A DNA stretch of 47,068 nucleotides from 'Fragaria x ananassa' phyllody phytoplasma (GCF_018274325.1 NZ_JAGVRH010000004.1:1-47068), one strand, 5' to 3'. Shown: positions 27,886-38,018, numbered from the stretch's first letter. A program made the numbers and translations. Notes: generated by a model from the sequence alone, not told the origin.

Positions 27886-29208
27886 TTGTTTAACATGCCT
27901 ATAGTATTATTATTGATTATTTTAATTTTATTGAACTCTTTTTTTGCTGCTAGTGAAATATCTTTTATTTCTACGAATGAAAGCAAAATTGAGTTAGATG
28001 TTAAAAAAGGCAATAAAAAAGCTTTAAAAGTTAAAAAAATTAAAGAAAATCCAACTACTTTTTTATCTGTTATTCAAATAATGATTCATATTATTACTTT
28101 TTTCCAAGGAAATGTTGTAACATCGGGTTTTTTGAACAAAGGTGATTCATTGCAATTAGGAATCATTACGGTTTCTCCTAAAATACAATATGCATTAATG
28201 AAGATATTAATAATAATAATTTCTATTATTTTTGGAGAATTAATTCCTAAACGTTTAGCTATGCATTCTCCTGCTAAAATTGCTTATTTTTTTGCTACTC
28301 CAATATCATTTATTGCTTGGATTATTACTCCTTTGGTTTGGGTTTTAACCCAAATAAGTAATCTTTTTTTAATGATATTTGGAATAAATCCTAATAAAAA
28401 TAATGTGCAATTGTCAGAAGATGAACTTCGTTTAATCTTAGCATCAAGTTATCGTAAAGGTGTTATCGATAAAAATGAAAACAAAATGATTCAAAATATT
28501 TTTGAATTTGATCATACTATTATCTCAGAAGTTATGCGACATCGTACAGAAGTGATTGCTCTTAATGTGAAAGTCAACAAAGACAAAATGCTTGAAATCA
28601 TTAAAATAGAAAAGTACACTAGATTCCCTATTTATGAAAACAATATTGATAATATTATAGGAGTACTTCACGTTAAAGATGTTTTTAAATATTTAATGTT
28701 TTCTAATAAAAGTCAAATTTTTAATATTAAAAATTTTATTCAAAAACCTTATTTTGTTCCTGAATCAAAAAACACTAGTGAATTATTTCGAGAAATGCAG
28801 TTAATGAAAATACATATGGCAATAGTAATTGATGAATATGGTGGAACAGCTGGAATTGTTACTTTTGAAGATTTAATTGAAGAAATATTGGGAGAGATTT
28901 CAGATGAATACGACAAAGATGAAGAAATGATGATTAAAGAAATCTCTTCAAATGAATATATTGCTAATGGTTTTTCTAATTTAGAAGAAATCGGAGAAGT
29001 TATTAAAATTGATTTCAATACTGAAAATTATGATACTTTAAGTGGTTTTTTAATAGGCCAATTAGGTAGATTCCCAAAAAAAGATGAAAAAATTAAAATT
29101 AATTATAAAGGTTATCAATTTGAAACTTTACAATATAAAGATAAAGTGATTTCTAAAATAAAAATTAGTAAAAATAATCTTTTACCAAAAATAGAAATAA
29201 CAAATTAA
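27886..29208 (+). CDS. CNNM/CBS transporter-like membrane protein (HlyC/CorC family)
   Basis: 440 aa. N-terminal CNNM (DUF21) domain with four hydrophobic segments (about 4-25, 60-80, 95-115, 128-165) and the family phrases FFAASEISFISTNESKIE and GELIPKRLAMHSP. A CBS pair follows (about 195-335: VMRHRTEVIALN, RFPIYENNIDNIIGVLHVKD, AIVIDEYGGTAGIVTFEDLIEEILGEI), then a CorC_HlyC domain (about 350-430). Family members mediate or regulate Mg2+/Co2+ movement; CBS domains bind adenine nucleotides. TTG 27886 lies close after AAGG; ATG at 27895 is an alternative. A strong promoter lies upstream and a strong terminator downstream. Confidence 0.93.
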   Translation: MFNMPIVLLLIILILLNSFFAASEISFISTNESKIELDVKKGNKKALKVKKIKENPTTFLSVIQIMIHIITFFQGNVVTSGFLNKGDSLQLGIITVSPKIQYALMKILIIIISIIFGELIPKRLAMHSPAKIAYFFATPISFIAWIITPLVWVLTQISNLFLMIFGINPNKNNVQLSEDELRLILASSYRKGVIDKNENKMIQNIFEFDHTIISEVMRHRTEVIALNVKVNKDKMLEIIKIEKYTRFPIYENNIDNIIGVLHVKDVFKYLMFSNKSQIFNIKNFIQKPYFVPESKNTSELFREMQLMKIHMAIVIDEYGGTAGIVTFEDLIEEILGEISDEYDKDEEMMIKEISSNEYIANGFSNLEEIGEVIKIDFNTENYDTLSGFLIGQLGRFPKKDEKIKINYKGYQFETLQYKDKVISKIKISKNNLLPKIEITN

Positions 29209-29218
29209 AATAAAAAAA

Positions 29219-29260
29219 CAAAAAGCAAATATTTGTACAAATATTTGCTTTTTGTTTTTT
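29219..29260. terminator. bidirectional terminator between corC-like gene and pth
   Basis: Perfect palindrome: CAAAAAGCAAATATTTG and its complement (29219-29254) with A and T runs on both sides. It ends the convergent genes on both strands. Confidence 0.9.
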
Positions 29261-29295
29261 TATATATTTTTAATCATTAAAAAAATATATAAATA

Positions 29296-29862
29296 TTAAT
29301 TTTTAGAATTATAACAACTCATTAAAATATTAAAATCAACCCCTTTAATAAATTTTTTAATAATATCAAAAATACTATCAATCTTTTTATAAATATGATT
29401 TTGACTTGAAAATTTCAATGAAGTTAAAAGATATTTATCCAAAGCAACATTTGAATCATAATCAACACCTATTTTTAATCTTTTAAATTGTTTAGTTCCA
29501 CAACAATTAATAATATTTCTTAAACCATTATGCCCCCCATGACCTCCTTGAGGTTTTAATTTGATTTCCCCTTCGGATAAATAAACATCATCAACAATTA
29601 CTAAAATATCTTCTATTTTAATGGAATATTTTTTTAAAATAGTGCGAACTACTATTCCAGACAAATTCATATACATTTGTGGTTTTATTAAAAGTGATTT
29701 TTGAGTCCCTATAATAGTTTGAGAAATATGTGATTCATTGTTTTTTTCGATAACAGAATGCTTGTTTTGTTGCAAAAAAAAATCTAAAATATCAAAACCT
29801 ACATTATGACGTGTATTTTTAAATTTTTCTCCTGGATTGCCTAAACCAATAATAATTTTCAT
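29296..29862 (-). CDS. pth: peptidyl-tRNA hydrolase
   Basis: 188 aa, normal length. Catalytic and binding residues are in place: Asn9 in GLGNPG, His19 in TRHNVGFD, Asp92 in VDD, and Asn112 in GGHGGHNGLRN; PQMYMNLSG is the family signature. It frees peptides from prematurely released peptidyl-tRNA and is essential. About 215 bases downstream of rbfA on the same strand. Confidence 0.96.
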   Translation of the reverse strand: MKIIIGLGNPGEKFKNTRHNVGFDILDFFLQQNKHSVIEKNNESHISQTIIGTQKSLLIKPQMYMNLSGIVVRTILKKYSIKIEDILVIVDDVYLSEGEIKLKPQGGHGGHNGLRNIINCCGTKQFKRLKIGVDYDSNVALDKYLLTSLKFSSQNHIYKKIDSIFDIIKKFIKGVDFNILMSCYNSKN

Positions 29863-30078
29863 TTTTGACCTTTTTTATTTAATTTATGTGAAAACATATT
29901 TAATTACTTTAATATAAATATCATTTTTTTGGTAAATAAAATTAGTAATAATTAATAAATTCCAATAATATACAAATAATAAGAAAAAAATAATAGTTAA
30001 AAAAAAGGGGAATCACATTTCATAAGAAAAATTTTTATATTTGATGTTAATGATTGAAAACTTTTTAATATAACAAAA

Positions 30079-30423
30079 TTATTTATTAATATCTTTTAAA
30101 ATGCTATCTATATGACGACCATAAGATAAAGATTGATCATATTTAAATACTAAATCAGGTATTTTTCTAAAATTTTTAATTTTTTTAGCCAATTCCATTC
30201 TAATAATAACTTTATTTTGGTTAATGGTTTCTTGAGTTAATTTTAAAATATCTGGAGCATCGTTTAAAATAGTATAATAAACATTAGCAAAAGATAAATC
30301 TTTAGTCACTTGAACATCAGTTAAATTAATATAACCTATTTGCTCTTCTCGAATAATTTCATTGATTAAAACTAATTCTTTTTTAATAATACTAGCCATT
30401 CTTTCAGCTGTTGTTACAACCAT
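30079..30423 (-). CDS. rbfA: ribosome-binding factor A
   Basis: 114 aa KH-like protein with family features ERMASIIKKELVLIN at the start, LTDVQVTKDLSFANVYYT in the middle and FRKIPDLVFKYDQSLSYGRHID at the end. It helps 16S rRNA 5'-end maturation and 30S assembly. It follows infB after three bases, as in the conserved nusA-infB-rbfA cluster. Confidence 0.95.
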   Translation of the reverse strand: MVVTTAERMASIIKKELVLINEIIREEQIGYINLTDVQVTKDLSFANVYYTILNDAPDILKLTQETINQNKVIIRMELAKKIKNFRKIPDLVFKYDQSLSYGRHIDSILKDINK

Positions 30424-30426
30424 CTT

Positions 30427-32268
30427 TTATTCCTCCATTTTACTTAATTTAGATGTTTCTATGATATCATTAACTTTAAAATCATTAAAATTATCAAGTA
30501 AAATACCGCATTCATAACCTTGTTTTGAAACTTTAATGTTATCTTTTAAATGTTTTAAAGAAGTGATTTTTCCTTGAAATATTATTTCACCATTGCGAAT
30601 CACTTTAGCTAAATCATTATGATTGATAATTCCTTGAATAACATAACAACCAGCAATATTACCAATTTTGCTAATGCTAAAAATTTTTCTTATTTCAGCT
30701 TTTCCTGTGATAACTTCTTTAAAAGTCGGTTGCACCATTTGTTTTAATTGGTGTTCAACATCTTCAATAATGCGATAAATTACATTATGAACAATTATTT
30801 TAATTTTTTGATTTTGTGCTAATTTCAAGATTGAAGTTGTTATTTTAATGTTAAACCCTATTAAAAGACTTTCTGATGTTTGGGCTAAGGTGATATCTTT
30901 TTCAGTGATTAACCCTACTGAAGCACGCAAAAGATTAACTTTCAAATTAGATATTTGAATTTTTTGAATCATATCCTGAATTGCTTCTAAACTCCCTTGA
31001 GTATCGGTTTTTAAAACAACATTTAGCTCTTTAGGTTTATCATCTTCTAGATTTTGTAAAATACTTTCTAAATCTTGAGGAACAATTGTTTTTATTAAGG
31101 ATTCTTTTTTTTGAGCTTTTACTTCGTCTACTATTTGACGGGCTTGTTTTTCATTTAATACAACATAAAAAACATCTCCTGCCTGTGGCACTTCTTTTAA
31201 ACCTGAAATTTTAACAGGTTGAGAAGGGAAAACTTTTTTTAATGGTTTTTTGGATTCATTTTCCATAGAACGAATTTTAGCATAAGTACTACCAACAACT
31301 ACAATATCTCCTATTTTCAAGTTACCATCACTTACAATAAACGTAGCGACAGGACCTAAAGATTTATCTAAACTAGCTTCAATAACTGTTCCTTGAGCTT
31401 GTTTTTGAGAATTAGATTTTAAATCTTGAAGTTCGCTTAAAAGTAAAATCATCTCTAACAATTTATCAAGGCCTTCTTTTTTAAGGGCAGAAATAGGTAT
31501 ATAAGGAGTTGTTCCTCCCCATTCTTCAGGCAATAAATCAAAACTAGATAATTCAGTCATAATTTGCTTACTGTTATTATGAGGTTTATCTACTTTGTTA
31601 AGGGCTACAATAATAGGAATTTTAGCTTTTTGAGCGTGCTTTAAAGCTTCAACAGTTTGAGGTTTAACACAATCATCTGCAGCTACAACTAAAATACAAA
31701 TATTAGTTATTTTAGCTCCTCTAGCTCTCATTTTATCAAAAGCTTCATGACCAGGAGTATCAATAAAAGTAATTTTATGTTTTTGATATTCAACTTGATA
31801 AGCCCCTATATGTTGTGTAATACCGCCATATTCTTGGTCAACAACACGTGTTTTACGAATGGCATCTAATAAAGTTGTTTTCCCATGGTCAACATGACCC
31901 ATAATAGTTACAATAGGGGGTGTTTTTTCTAAATTAGCATCATTTAGGGTTGTTTTTGTTGTAGTAGTAGAATTTGCTTTAAGTCCAGTTTGATCTAAAA
32001 ATTGAATATCACATTCTTTAGCTAAAATTTGGATAATTTCTTTGTCTAAAGTTTGGTTAATATTGGTTTCTACCCCTAATTTTAATAATTTTTTAACTAA
32101 AACAGCACTAGAAATATTAAAAGATTTAGCAATTTGGGCCACAGTATCTTGAGGGTTAAAAAAATATTTTTTTGTAGTCGTATTGTTTTGCAAAATATTT
32201 TTTTTTTGAGAAACTGTAGATTTATTTTCGGAAGAATCAGATTTATTTTTTTTGTCATTTAAATTCAT
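30427..32268 (-). CDS. infB: translation initiation factor IF-2
   Basis: 613 aa, a short IF-2 typical of Mollicutes with a brief Asn/Lys-rich head, the IF2_N domain (about 35-90), the G domain with GHVDHGKTT (124-132), DTPGHEAF (about 170-177) and NKVDKP, then domains II, III and the C-terminal fMet-tRNA-binding barrel (VGLITEKDI, PTFKEVITGKAEIRKIF, KVIRNGEIIFQGKI, GYECGILL). It brings fMet-tRNA to the 30S subunit in a GTP-dependent step. Strong AAGGAGG site. Middle of the nusA operon. Confidence 0.97.
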   Translation of the reverse strand: MNLNDKKNKSDSSENKSTVSQKKNILQNNTTTKKYFFNPQDTVAQIAKSFNISSAVLVKKLLKLGVETNINQTLDKEIIQILAKECDIQFLDQTGLKANSTTTTKTTLNDANLEKTPPIVTIMGHVDHGKTTLLDAIRKTRVVDQEYGGITQHIGAYQVEYQKHKITFIDTPGHEAFDKMRARGAKITNICILVVAADDCVKPQTVEALKHAQKAKIPIIVALNKVDKPHNNSKQIMTELSSFDLLPEEWGGTTPYIPISALKKEGLDKLLEMILLLSELQDLKSNSQKQAQGTVIEASLDKSLGPVATFIVSDGNLKIGDIVVVGSTYAKIRSMENESKKPLKKVFPSQPVKISGLKEVPQAGDVFYVVLNEKQARQIVDEVKAQKKESLIKTIVPQDLESILQNLEDDKPKELNVVLKTDTQGSLEAIQDMIQKIQISNLKVNLLRASVGLITEKDITLAQTSESLLIGFNIKITTSILKLAQNQKIKIIVHNVIYRIIEDVEHQLKQMVQPTFKEVITGKAEIRKIFSISKIGNIAGCYVIQGIINHNDLAKVIRNGEIIFQGKITSLKHLKDNIKVSKQGYECGILLDNFNDFKVNDIIETSKLSKMEE

Positions 32269-32331
32269 TTGATGCCCCTCCTTTTATTGTTATTTTATTG
32301 GTATTTGAGATAAATTAAATAAGATAAATTA

Positions 32332-32589
32332 TTAATTTTTTGATGTCATAAAATGAAAAAGTATTTGATAAATTTCTAGTGGAACTGAAGTTTTTAATTT
32401 TTGGTCCAAAAGTTTCTTTTTTTGAGCTACAAGAACATATTGACTTTGAAAACTCAAATAAGCTCCTCTTCCTTTTAACTTTTGTTGATAATCAATTGTA
32501 ACCTTGCCGTCTTTAGAAGCGTTAATTCTAATCATGTCACGCGGGTTATGAAGCTTTTTAGAAACTATACATGTTCTTAAAATTTTCAT
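32332..32589 (-). CDS. ylxR: YlxR/RnpM family RNA-binding protein
   Basis: 85 aa. RTCIVSKKLHNPRDMIRI (5-22) is the family opening and GRGAYLS the central motif. Located between nusA and infB as in Firmicutes; 8 bases after the nusA stop. In Bacillus the homologue modulates RNase P activity. The ribosomal-like ylxQ gene that often follows is absent here. Confidence 0.9.
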   Translation of the reverse strand: MKILRTCIVSKKLHNPRDMIRINASKDGKVTIDYQQKLKGRGAYLSFQSQYVLVAQKKKLLDQKLKTSVPLEIYQILFHFMTSKN

Positions 32590-32597
32590 TGATAAAT

Positions 32598-33671
32598 CTA
32601 TATAATCCCTTCTTCTTGAGCTTGAGATAAGCTTTTAATATCAATATTCCACTTAGTTACTTCAACAGCTAATTTAACATTTTTTCCTAATTTTCCGATA
32701 GCTAAAGAAAGTTGATCATCTGGAATAATAGCCAAAGCATATTTATTAATATCATTTTTAATGATAACATTAATGCATTGAGCAGGTTTAAGAGCATTGC
32801 TAATCAATTCTTCAGGGTCTTTACTCCATTTAAATAAATCGATTTTTTCGCCTTTTAATATTTTAACAATATGTTTAATACGTTTGCTATTAGGACCAAT
32901 ACAAGAACCAATTGGATCTACTTGAGGATCCTCAGAAGACAATCCTATTTTAGTGCGTTCTCCATAAATACGAGCGATTACCATTATTTTAACAATTCCT
33001 TCTTGAATTTCTGCAATATTTTCTTCAAATACTTTCACAACTAAACCTATATGATTATGACTTACAAAAATTTTAGGCCATTTTGTTGTTTTTCTTACTT
33101 CTGATAAAAAAACTTGAATTCTTTCGCCAACATGTAAAAGATTATTAGCAGAAACTTCTTTTTTAGGTAGTAAAGTAGTTATTTCTTTTTCTAATTCTAA
33201 ATTATAAAATTTTTCATTTTCGGAAATAATTTTAGCGCTAATTAATTTTCCCTCTTGCATTTTAAAAAAATGATAAATATTTTCTCTTTTTTTTTTGGTT
33301 AACTCTTCGTTAAATTGATTTTTGAATTCCTTAATGGCGTATAAATTAAAATCTTTGGGATCAATTTTAATATCGATTATTTGTCCCACTTTGGCATGTG
33401 GTTTAATTTTTTGAGCTTCATTTAATTCAATTGGAGTCCACTCTTTTAAATTAACGGTGTGAATGTTTGTTTCATCAGTTACTAAAAATTGTTTATACAA
33501 AAGAATTTCATTTTTATCTTCTTTTAAATGCAAACGACAACTTTTAACACGATGGTTTTTTTTACAACCAGAAACTAAACCTTTAGCAAAAGCATCAACA
33601 ACATCGTTTTTTGGTAAATCTCTTTCTTGAACTATTTTATCTAAAAGCTTAAAAAAATTTTTACTAATCAA
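32598..33671 (-). CDS. nusA: transcription termination/antitermination factor NusA
   Basis: 357 aa, the short form without C-terminal acidic repeats. N-terminal RNA polymerase-binding domain (1-125), an S1 domain (about 135-200), KH1 (about 230-290, DPIGSCIGPNSKRIKHIVK) and KH2 (about 300-350, AIGKLGKNVKLAVEVTKW). It binds RNA polymerase and nascent RNA to modulate pausing and termination. Start TTG 33669-33671 lies 8 bases after AGGAGG. First gene of the operon; rimP, usually upstream, is not here. Confidence 0.96.
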   Translation of the reverse strand: MISKNFFKLLDKIVQERDLPKNDVVDAFAKGLVSGCKKNHRVKSCRLHLKEDKNEILLYKQFLVTDETNIHTVNLKEWTPIELNEAQKIKPHAKVGQIIDIKIDPKDFNLYAIKEFKNQFNEELTKKKRENIYHFFKMQEGKLISAKIISENEKFYNLELEKEITTLLPKKEVSANNLLHVGERIQVFLSEVRKTTKWPKIFVSHNHIGLVVKVFEENIAEIQEGIVKIMVIARIYGERTKIGLSSEDPQVDPIGSCIGPNSKRIKHIVKILKGEKIDLFKWSKDPEELISNALKPAQCINVIIKNDINKYALAIIPDDQLSLAIGKLGKNVKLAVEVTKWNIDIKSLSQAQEEGII

Positions 33672-33979
33672 ATGTCAAACCTCCTAATGTATCATATAGT
33701 CAATGCTTTTTATCTTTATAAAAATAATTTTAACAAAAAAACAAAATCTAGCACAACTTTGAAATACAAATTGAAATAAAATAAGATATTAAAATTAAAA
33801 AAAGTAGTAGCTTAAATAAGTACCACTTTTATTTTCGAAAAATAAAACACAACTCATAACTTTATTATATCATTTAAAAAGAATAAATAATAATTTTTTA
33901 TGCATCACTTCAATAAAAAAATTAAGTGAGGATTTGTTTTTTTAAGCAATTAAAATTGATTTTAAGTTTGATAATTAAA
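33672..33979. other. intergenic upstream of nusA
   Basis: About 308 A+T-rich bases holding the nusA ribosome site, presumably its promoter, and a terminator of the preceding gene (33795-33828). Confidence 0.5.
33795..33828 (-). terminator. terminator after the two-nuclease-domain gene
   Basis: On the minus strand AAGTGGTA/TACTACTT (one G-U pair) followed by seven T. Confidence 0.6.
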
Positions 33980-35830
33980 TTAAACAACAACATCTTTAAA
34001 AGTAAGGTGAGGAAAATTATGATTTTGATTTTTGATTTTTAAATTTTTTAAAATTTCTACCATGACCCAAGTATCTTGTTGACAATAACGTTGTAAAGCT
34101 TGATATTGCAATTGAAATTGTTTTTCAGGGATTAAAGGTAATTGAATATAAGTTAAAAAAGCTTCGATACCATTTTGGATAACAAGATCATCGTAAGAAA
34201 AATTACAAAACAAAGGAGCTACTTTTTTAATGGAAAAAGACCCTTGTAAACAATGATGATAAAAATTAATTCCTTTTGCTTTTTCTTTCGATAAACCTAA
34301 TTTTTGATAAAAATTAGAATTCCCTTTTAAAAGGTCTTTAAGATCAAAAATTCTGGTAATTAATTTTTCTAATTGTAAACGATATTCTGGAAATAACAAA
34401 GATAATTCTTTTAAACGGCTTTTTTCAAAAGACTGATGATAAACAATAATAGAGCCACCATCATCTTTAATGGCGTTGATTAACTTTATAATTAATGTTT
34501 TACGATGATCTTGATGATTAGGGGCTAAAAAAGAAACATGATTTAATTCTTGATGACATGAATTGGGAGTTGTTTCAATGTGTAAAGAAAATTGAAAAAG
34601 AGAATGACTATAAGGTTTTTCTCCAAAAAATCTAGGAAAAGGACATGGAAAAGATTCGAAATCTAAATAATAAAGAGGGTATTTCAAAGTTTTAAGACCT
34701 AATTCAATTTTATCAAAACAATAATAAGGGAGTTTAGTTGCTATTACTTTTTGTTGAATTCGGTTATCCAAGCGATGAAGATAATTAATAGGTACATCTA
34801 GCGCATGATAATATTTTTGTTCAATTAATTCTTCTAAATGATATTTTTTTTGACCATCGCAAAAACCATGGTGATGAAAAAAATAGGTAAAAATGCTGTT
34901 TTGAGGAGGAATTTTTTCATAAAAAATTGAAATTTTTTCAGTTAAAAAATGAGATTTAGTTAAATTTGATTGGTTTTGATTAGATAAATGAAAAGTTAAA
35001 ACATCGCTATCTTGTTCTAATATTTGCTGTCCTTGTTCGGTTATAGAAGTTAAATCAATAAAAACCATTATATTAGGGTCATCAAAAGAATTATAATTAT
35101 CATTTTCTAACACATAATCTGAATTAAATACAACTAAATAATATTTTCTTTTCTTCTTTTTTTGTGCTGAATTAAGGCTATTTTCAATAACTAATCTTTG
35201 ATAAGTTAAATCATATATATATCGTCCTTCTTGTGAATAAGGATTTATTATTTTTTTTATTTTATCTTGATACAAAGAGTTAGTGATATTATCTTCAAAA
35301 AGATAAGGAGTTAAAAAATTTGAGGTTGCTTTTTGAAAAAAAGGATATTTTTGACCATTATTGTGTTTAAATTGTAATTGTAAAAATTTTTGACTAGTGG
35401 TTGCTTTAGTTTCAAAAATACGAATAGTTGTTTCATCTTCTTGATAACCATCTAAAAAACAATATAATTGATGTTCTTTTTTTTGCATTTGAAACTTTTT
35501 TTGTTTGTGTGTTTCCAAAGAATAAATAATATTTCCTGAAAAATTATTTTTAATATATCGACCTAAAAGTATTTCTAATTGTTGATAATAAGGTTTTATA
35601 ATTTCTAAATGTTTTTCATTTAAATTCGTTGTTTTTTGATTTTTATCATTATGTATTTGTGATAAAAAACTTATTTTTTTATCCAAAGTCTCTTCATTCA
35701 TTAAAACTTTTAATTCATTAGAAAAATCTAACAAAAATTGTTTTTTATTTTGATAAATTGTTGTGTATTTTAAATATTTAAGCATTTTTAAAAATTTAAT
35801 AAAACGAGTTTTTGAAATATTCATAATCAA
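33980..35830 (-). CDS. two-domain nuclease-like protein (Cas4/RecB-like plus DUF2779)
   Basis: 616 aa. The N-terminal half has a PD-(D/E)XK-like core (Asp127 in FLDGYQ, then E140-T-K142 in IRIFETKATT), as in Cas4/RecB-family nucleases. The C-terminal half matches DUF2779 by eye: YYLDFESFPCPFPRF (388-401, Asp390 and Glu392), VYHQSFEKSRLKEL (463-476), IFDLKDL (Asp496) and YCQQDTWVMVEIL (582-594, Asp586). The spacing looks like a DEDD/RNase H-fold exonuclease. Mollicute genomes carry such proteins; their role is uncertain, perhaps DNA or RNA degradation or repair. No signal peptide. It lies between smpB and nusA with its own terminator. Confidence 0.7.
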   Translation of the reverse strand: MIMNISKTRFIKFLKMLKYLKYTTIYQNKKQFLLDFSNELKVLMNEETLDKKISFLSQIHNDKNQKTTNLNEKHLEIIKPYYQQLEILLGRYIKNNFSGNIIYSLETHKQKKFQMQKKEHQLYCFLDGYQEDETTIRIFETKATTSQKFLQLQFKHNNGQKYPFFQKATSNFLTPYLFEDNITNSLYQDKIKKIINPYSQEGRYIYDLTYQRLVIENSLNSAQKKKKRKYYLVVFNSDYVLENDNYNSFDDPNIMVFIDLTSITEQGQQILEQDSDVLTFHLSNQNQSNLTKSHFLTEKISIFYEKIPPQNSIFTYFFHHHGFCDGQKKYHLEELIEQKYYHALDVPINYLHRLDNRIQQKVIATKLPYYCFDKIELGLKTLKYPLYYLDFESFPCPFPRFFGEKPYSHSLFQFSLHIETTPNSCHQELNHVSFLAPNHQDHRKTLIIKLINAIKDDGGSIIVYHQSFEKSRLKELSLLFPEYRLQLEKLITRIFDLKDLLKGNSNFYQKLGLSKEKAKGINFYHHCLQGSFSIKKVAPLFCNFSYDDLVIQNGIEAFLTYIQLPLIPEKQFQLQYQALQRYCQQDTWVMVEILKNLKIKNQNHNFPHLTFKDVVV

Positions 35831-35964
35831 CTTCCATTAATTTCTAATTAGATTAGATAAATTTTTAAGTCAAGTGATAAATGTTTTTAATTTTTTTTGA
35901 TCTTTGCTAACTTTTCATACAAACACCAAACCAAAATAAATAATAGTTAATTCAATAAACTTTG

Positions 35965-36432
35965 CTATTGGTTAATCTTTTTTAAAGTTTTTTGAATTAA
36001 TAAATTAGCATCTTTATTTTTTAAAACATTTCGTTTATCATGTTTTTTTTTACCTTTAGCCAACACAATTTCTATTTTTACTAAATTTTTGTTAAAATAA
36101 ACTTTTAAAGGAATCACTAAAAATCCTTGAGTTTTAATTTTATTTTGAATTTGGATAATTTCTTTTTTGAGTAATAAAAGTTTTTTGATTCTATTTTCAT
36201 CATATTGCAAGCAACAACTAAAAGGGTATTTTAAAACAACCATATTAACTATAAAAATCTCTTGATTTTTAACATAAATATAAGAATTAGTGAGATTGAT
36301 TTTTCCTAAACGAATTGACTTAACTTCACTTCCTAATAATTGAATCCCTGCATGATATTTTTTTTTCTCTAAACAAAAATCATGAAATGCTTTTTTATTA
36401 GTAATTATTGTTTTCATAATCAAAAAATACAC
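35965..36432 (-). CDS. smpB: SsrA-binding protein SmpB
   Basis: About 150 aa. [30 protein letters not shown] at the start, [10 protein letters not shown] in the OB fold and a basic tail ([11 protein letters not shown]) are family marks. With tmRNA it rescues stalled ribosomes. The open frame starts at GTG 36430-36432; ATG 36415-36417 ([13 protein letters not shown]) gives the normal SmpB N-terminus but neither has a strong ribosome site. No tmRNA gene found in this window. Confidence 0.93.
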   Translation of the reverse strand: MYFLIMKTIITNKKAFHDFCLEKKKYHAGIQLLGSEVKSIRLGKINLTNSYIYVKNQEIFIVNMVVLKYPFSCCLQYDENRIKKLLLLKKEIIQIQNKIKTQGFLVIPLKVYFNKNLVKIEIVLAKGKKKHDKRNVLKNKDANLLIQKTLKKINQ

Positions 36433-36547
36433 TTTCTTACAAAAATTAAAAGGGAGTCAACATTTAATGCCAATACTTATTTAGTTATAAGTTTACTTAA
36501 AGGTACATAAAATAACTAAAAGTAATTGTTACAATTAAAAAATAAAA

Positions 36548-37093
36548 TTACGCTTTTTTTAAATTTGGTTTAATAATTTGTTGATAGCAAAGAATACTTT
36601 TTTCAATCACCAGTGAAGCTGATTCTTTTCCTTTGATATTTTCAATAGTTACATTTTTATTTTCTAATTCTTTGTAATGTTGAAAAAAATGCTTTATTTC
36701 GTTTAATAAAGGATTAGGAATATCTGTTAATTCATGGAAATGTTTCCAAAAAGCATCAGCTATTGGAACTGCAATAATTTTATCATCTAATTCATGGTTA
36801 TCAATCATTTTAATAACACCTAAAGGACGACATTCTAGTAAAGTCATAGGAGCAAGGTTTTCTTGAGATAAAACTAAAACATCTAAAGGATCATTATCTT
36901 CACAATGAGTTAAGGGGATAAAGCCATAATTAGCGGGGTATCTGAAGGAAGTATTTAAAAAACGATTTAGCATTAACATTCCTGTTTCCTTATCGATTTC
37001 ATATTTTTTTTTACTTCCTTGAGGAATTTCAATAACTGCAATAAATTTGTCTTTTGTAATTCTTTTAGGATTAATGTCGTGTAATATGTTCAT
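36548..37093 (-). CDS. ppa: inorganic pyrophosphatase, family I
   Basis: 181 aa. Active-site features: IEIPQGSKKKYEIDK, FRYPANYGFIPLT, and the acidic cluster CEDNDPLDVLVL that binds Mg2+; KMIDNHELDDKIIAVP follows. It hydrolyses pyrophosphate made by tRNA charging and nucleic-acid synthesis. Cytosolic. Same strand as the neighbouring translation genes. Confidence 0.96.
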   Translation of the reverse strand: MNILHDINPKRITKDKFIAVIEIPQGSKKKYEIDKETGMLMLNRFLNTSFRYPANYGFIPLTHCEDNDPLDVLVLSQENLAPMTLLECRPLGVIKMIDNHELDDKIIAVPIADAFWKHFHELTDIPNPLLNEIKHFFQHYKELENKNVTIENIKGKESASLVIEKSILCYQQIIKPNLKKA

Positions 37094-37184
37094 TATTTCA
37101 ACCTTTTTATTCTTTCTTTTTTTTACTTCTTTTTTATTTATTTTTGTTTTTTTAAATATTTTAATTATATAATAAAAATTAATC

Positions 37185-37916
37185 TTATAAAAGATACATC
37201 AAAATACTACCAGCAACTGCTACATTCAAACTTTCTACTTGTTGAGTTTTAATATTTAAACAATAATCAGCAAGGGTTATTACTGGAAAAGAAATACCTG
37301 ATCCTTCATTTCCTAAAATTAAAATTTTTTTTAAATAAGATTTAGTCTTTTCAAAAGAAATATTAGCTTTTTGATGTGGCAAAGTGATAAAAACTTGATA
37401 TCCTTTTTGTTTAGCTTGTTCTAAAAATATTTTAATTTGGCCTCTTTGCAAAACAAGGTTAAACAAAGACCCTTGACTAGTTCTAATGGTTTTTTCATGA
37501 TAAAAATCAGCACTATGAAAACTAAGAAAAATTTGATTAAAACCAAAAGCAACTGCGCTACGCATTAAAGCACCAAGATTTGCAGGATCTTGAATATCTT
37601 CTAATACTAAAATTTTATTATGAATCAAATCCAATTTAGGTGATAAAGTGAATTGACAAAGGGCTATTTGATCAAAAACTGTTTTGGTTTGAGATAATTC
37701 TTTCATTAATTCAGGAGCAATAAAAATCCCTTTTTTGGTATAAGAAGATGTATAAATCTCTATAAAAAAATTGTTTTTGTTGTTATTTTGTGCTTGTTCA
37801 GCTTGTTCAATTAAATGATCACCATATATTAAAAATTGTTGATATAAATCACGATATTTTTTTAATTTTAACTTTTTTAATTTTTTAAAAATAGGATTTT
37901 GTTTAGAAGTAATCAT
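37185..37916 (-). CDS. SpoU/TrmH family RNA 2'-O-ribose methyltransferase
   Basis: 243 aa. An N-terminal substrate-binding domain (1-85), then the trefoil-knot SPOUT domain: motif 1 ILVLEDIQDPANLGALMRSA (about 103-122), motif 2 ILILGNEGSGIS and motif 3 VESLNVAVAGSILMYLL at the C-terminus. It methylates ribose in rRNA or tRNA using S-adenosylmethionine. The N-terminal domain suits an rRNA enzyme of the RlmB/TsnR kind. Which nucleotide is modified cannot be told. Confidence 0.92.
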   Translation of the reverse strand: MITSKQNPIFKKLKKLKLKKYRDLYQQFLIYGDHLIEQAEQAQNNNKNNFFIEIYTSSYTKKGIFIAPELMKELSQTKTVFDQIALCQFTLSPKLDLIHNKILVLEDIQDPANLGALMRSAVAFGFNQIFLSFHSADFYHEKTIRTSQGSLFNLVLQRGQIKIFLEQAKQKGYQVFITLPHQKANISFEKTKSYLKKILILGNEGSGISFPVITLADYCLNIKTQQVESLNVAVAGSILMYLL

Positions 37917-38018
37917 TTAATTTTCCTTTTAAATAAATCTTATTTCAGTGAAACTAATAATTTTGGTGTTAATAAATTAATATTAACGCAATTTGTTGTT
38001 TTCATTAAGTTTGCGTGT

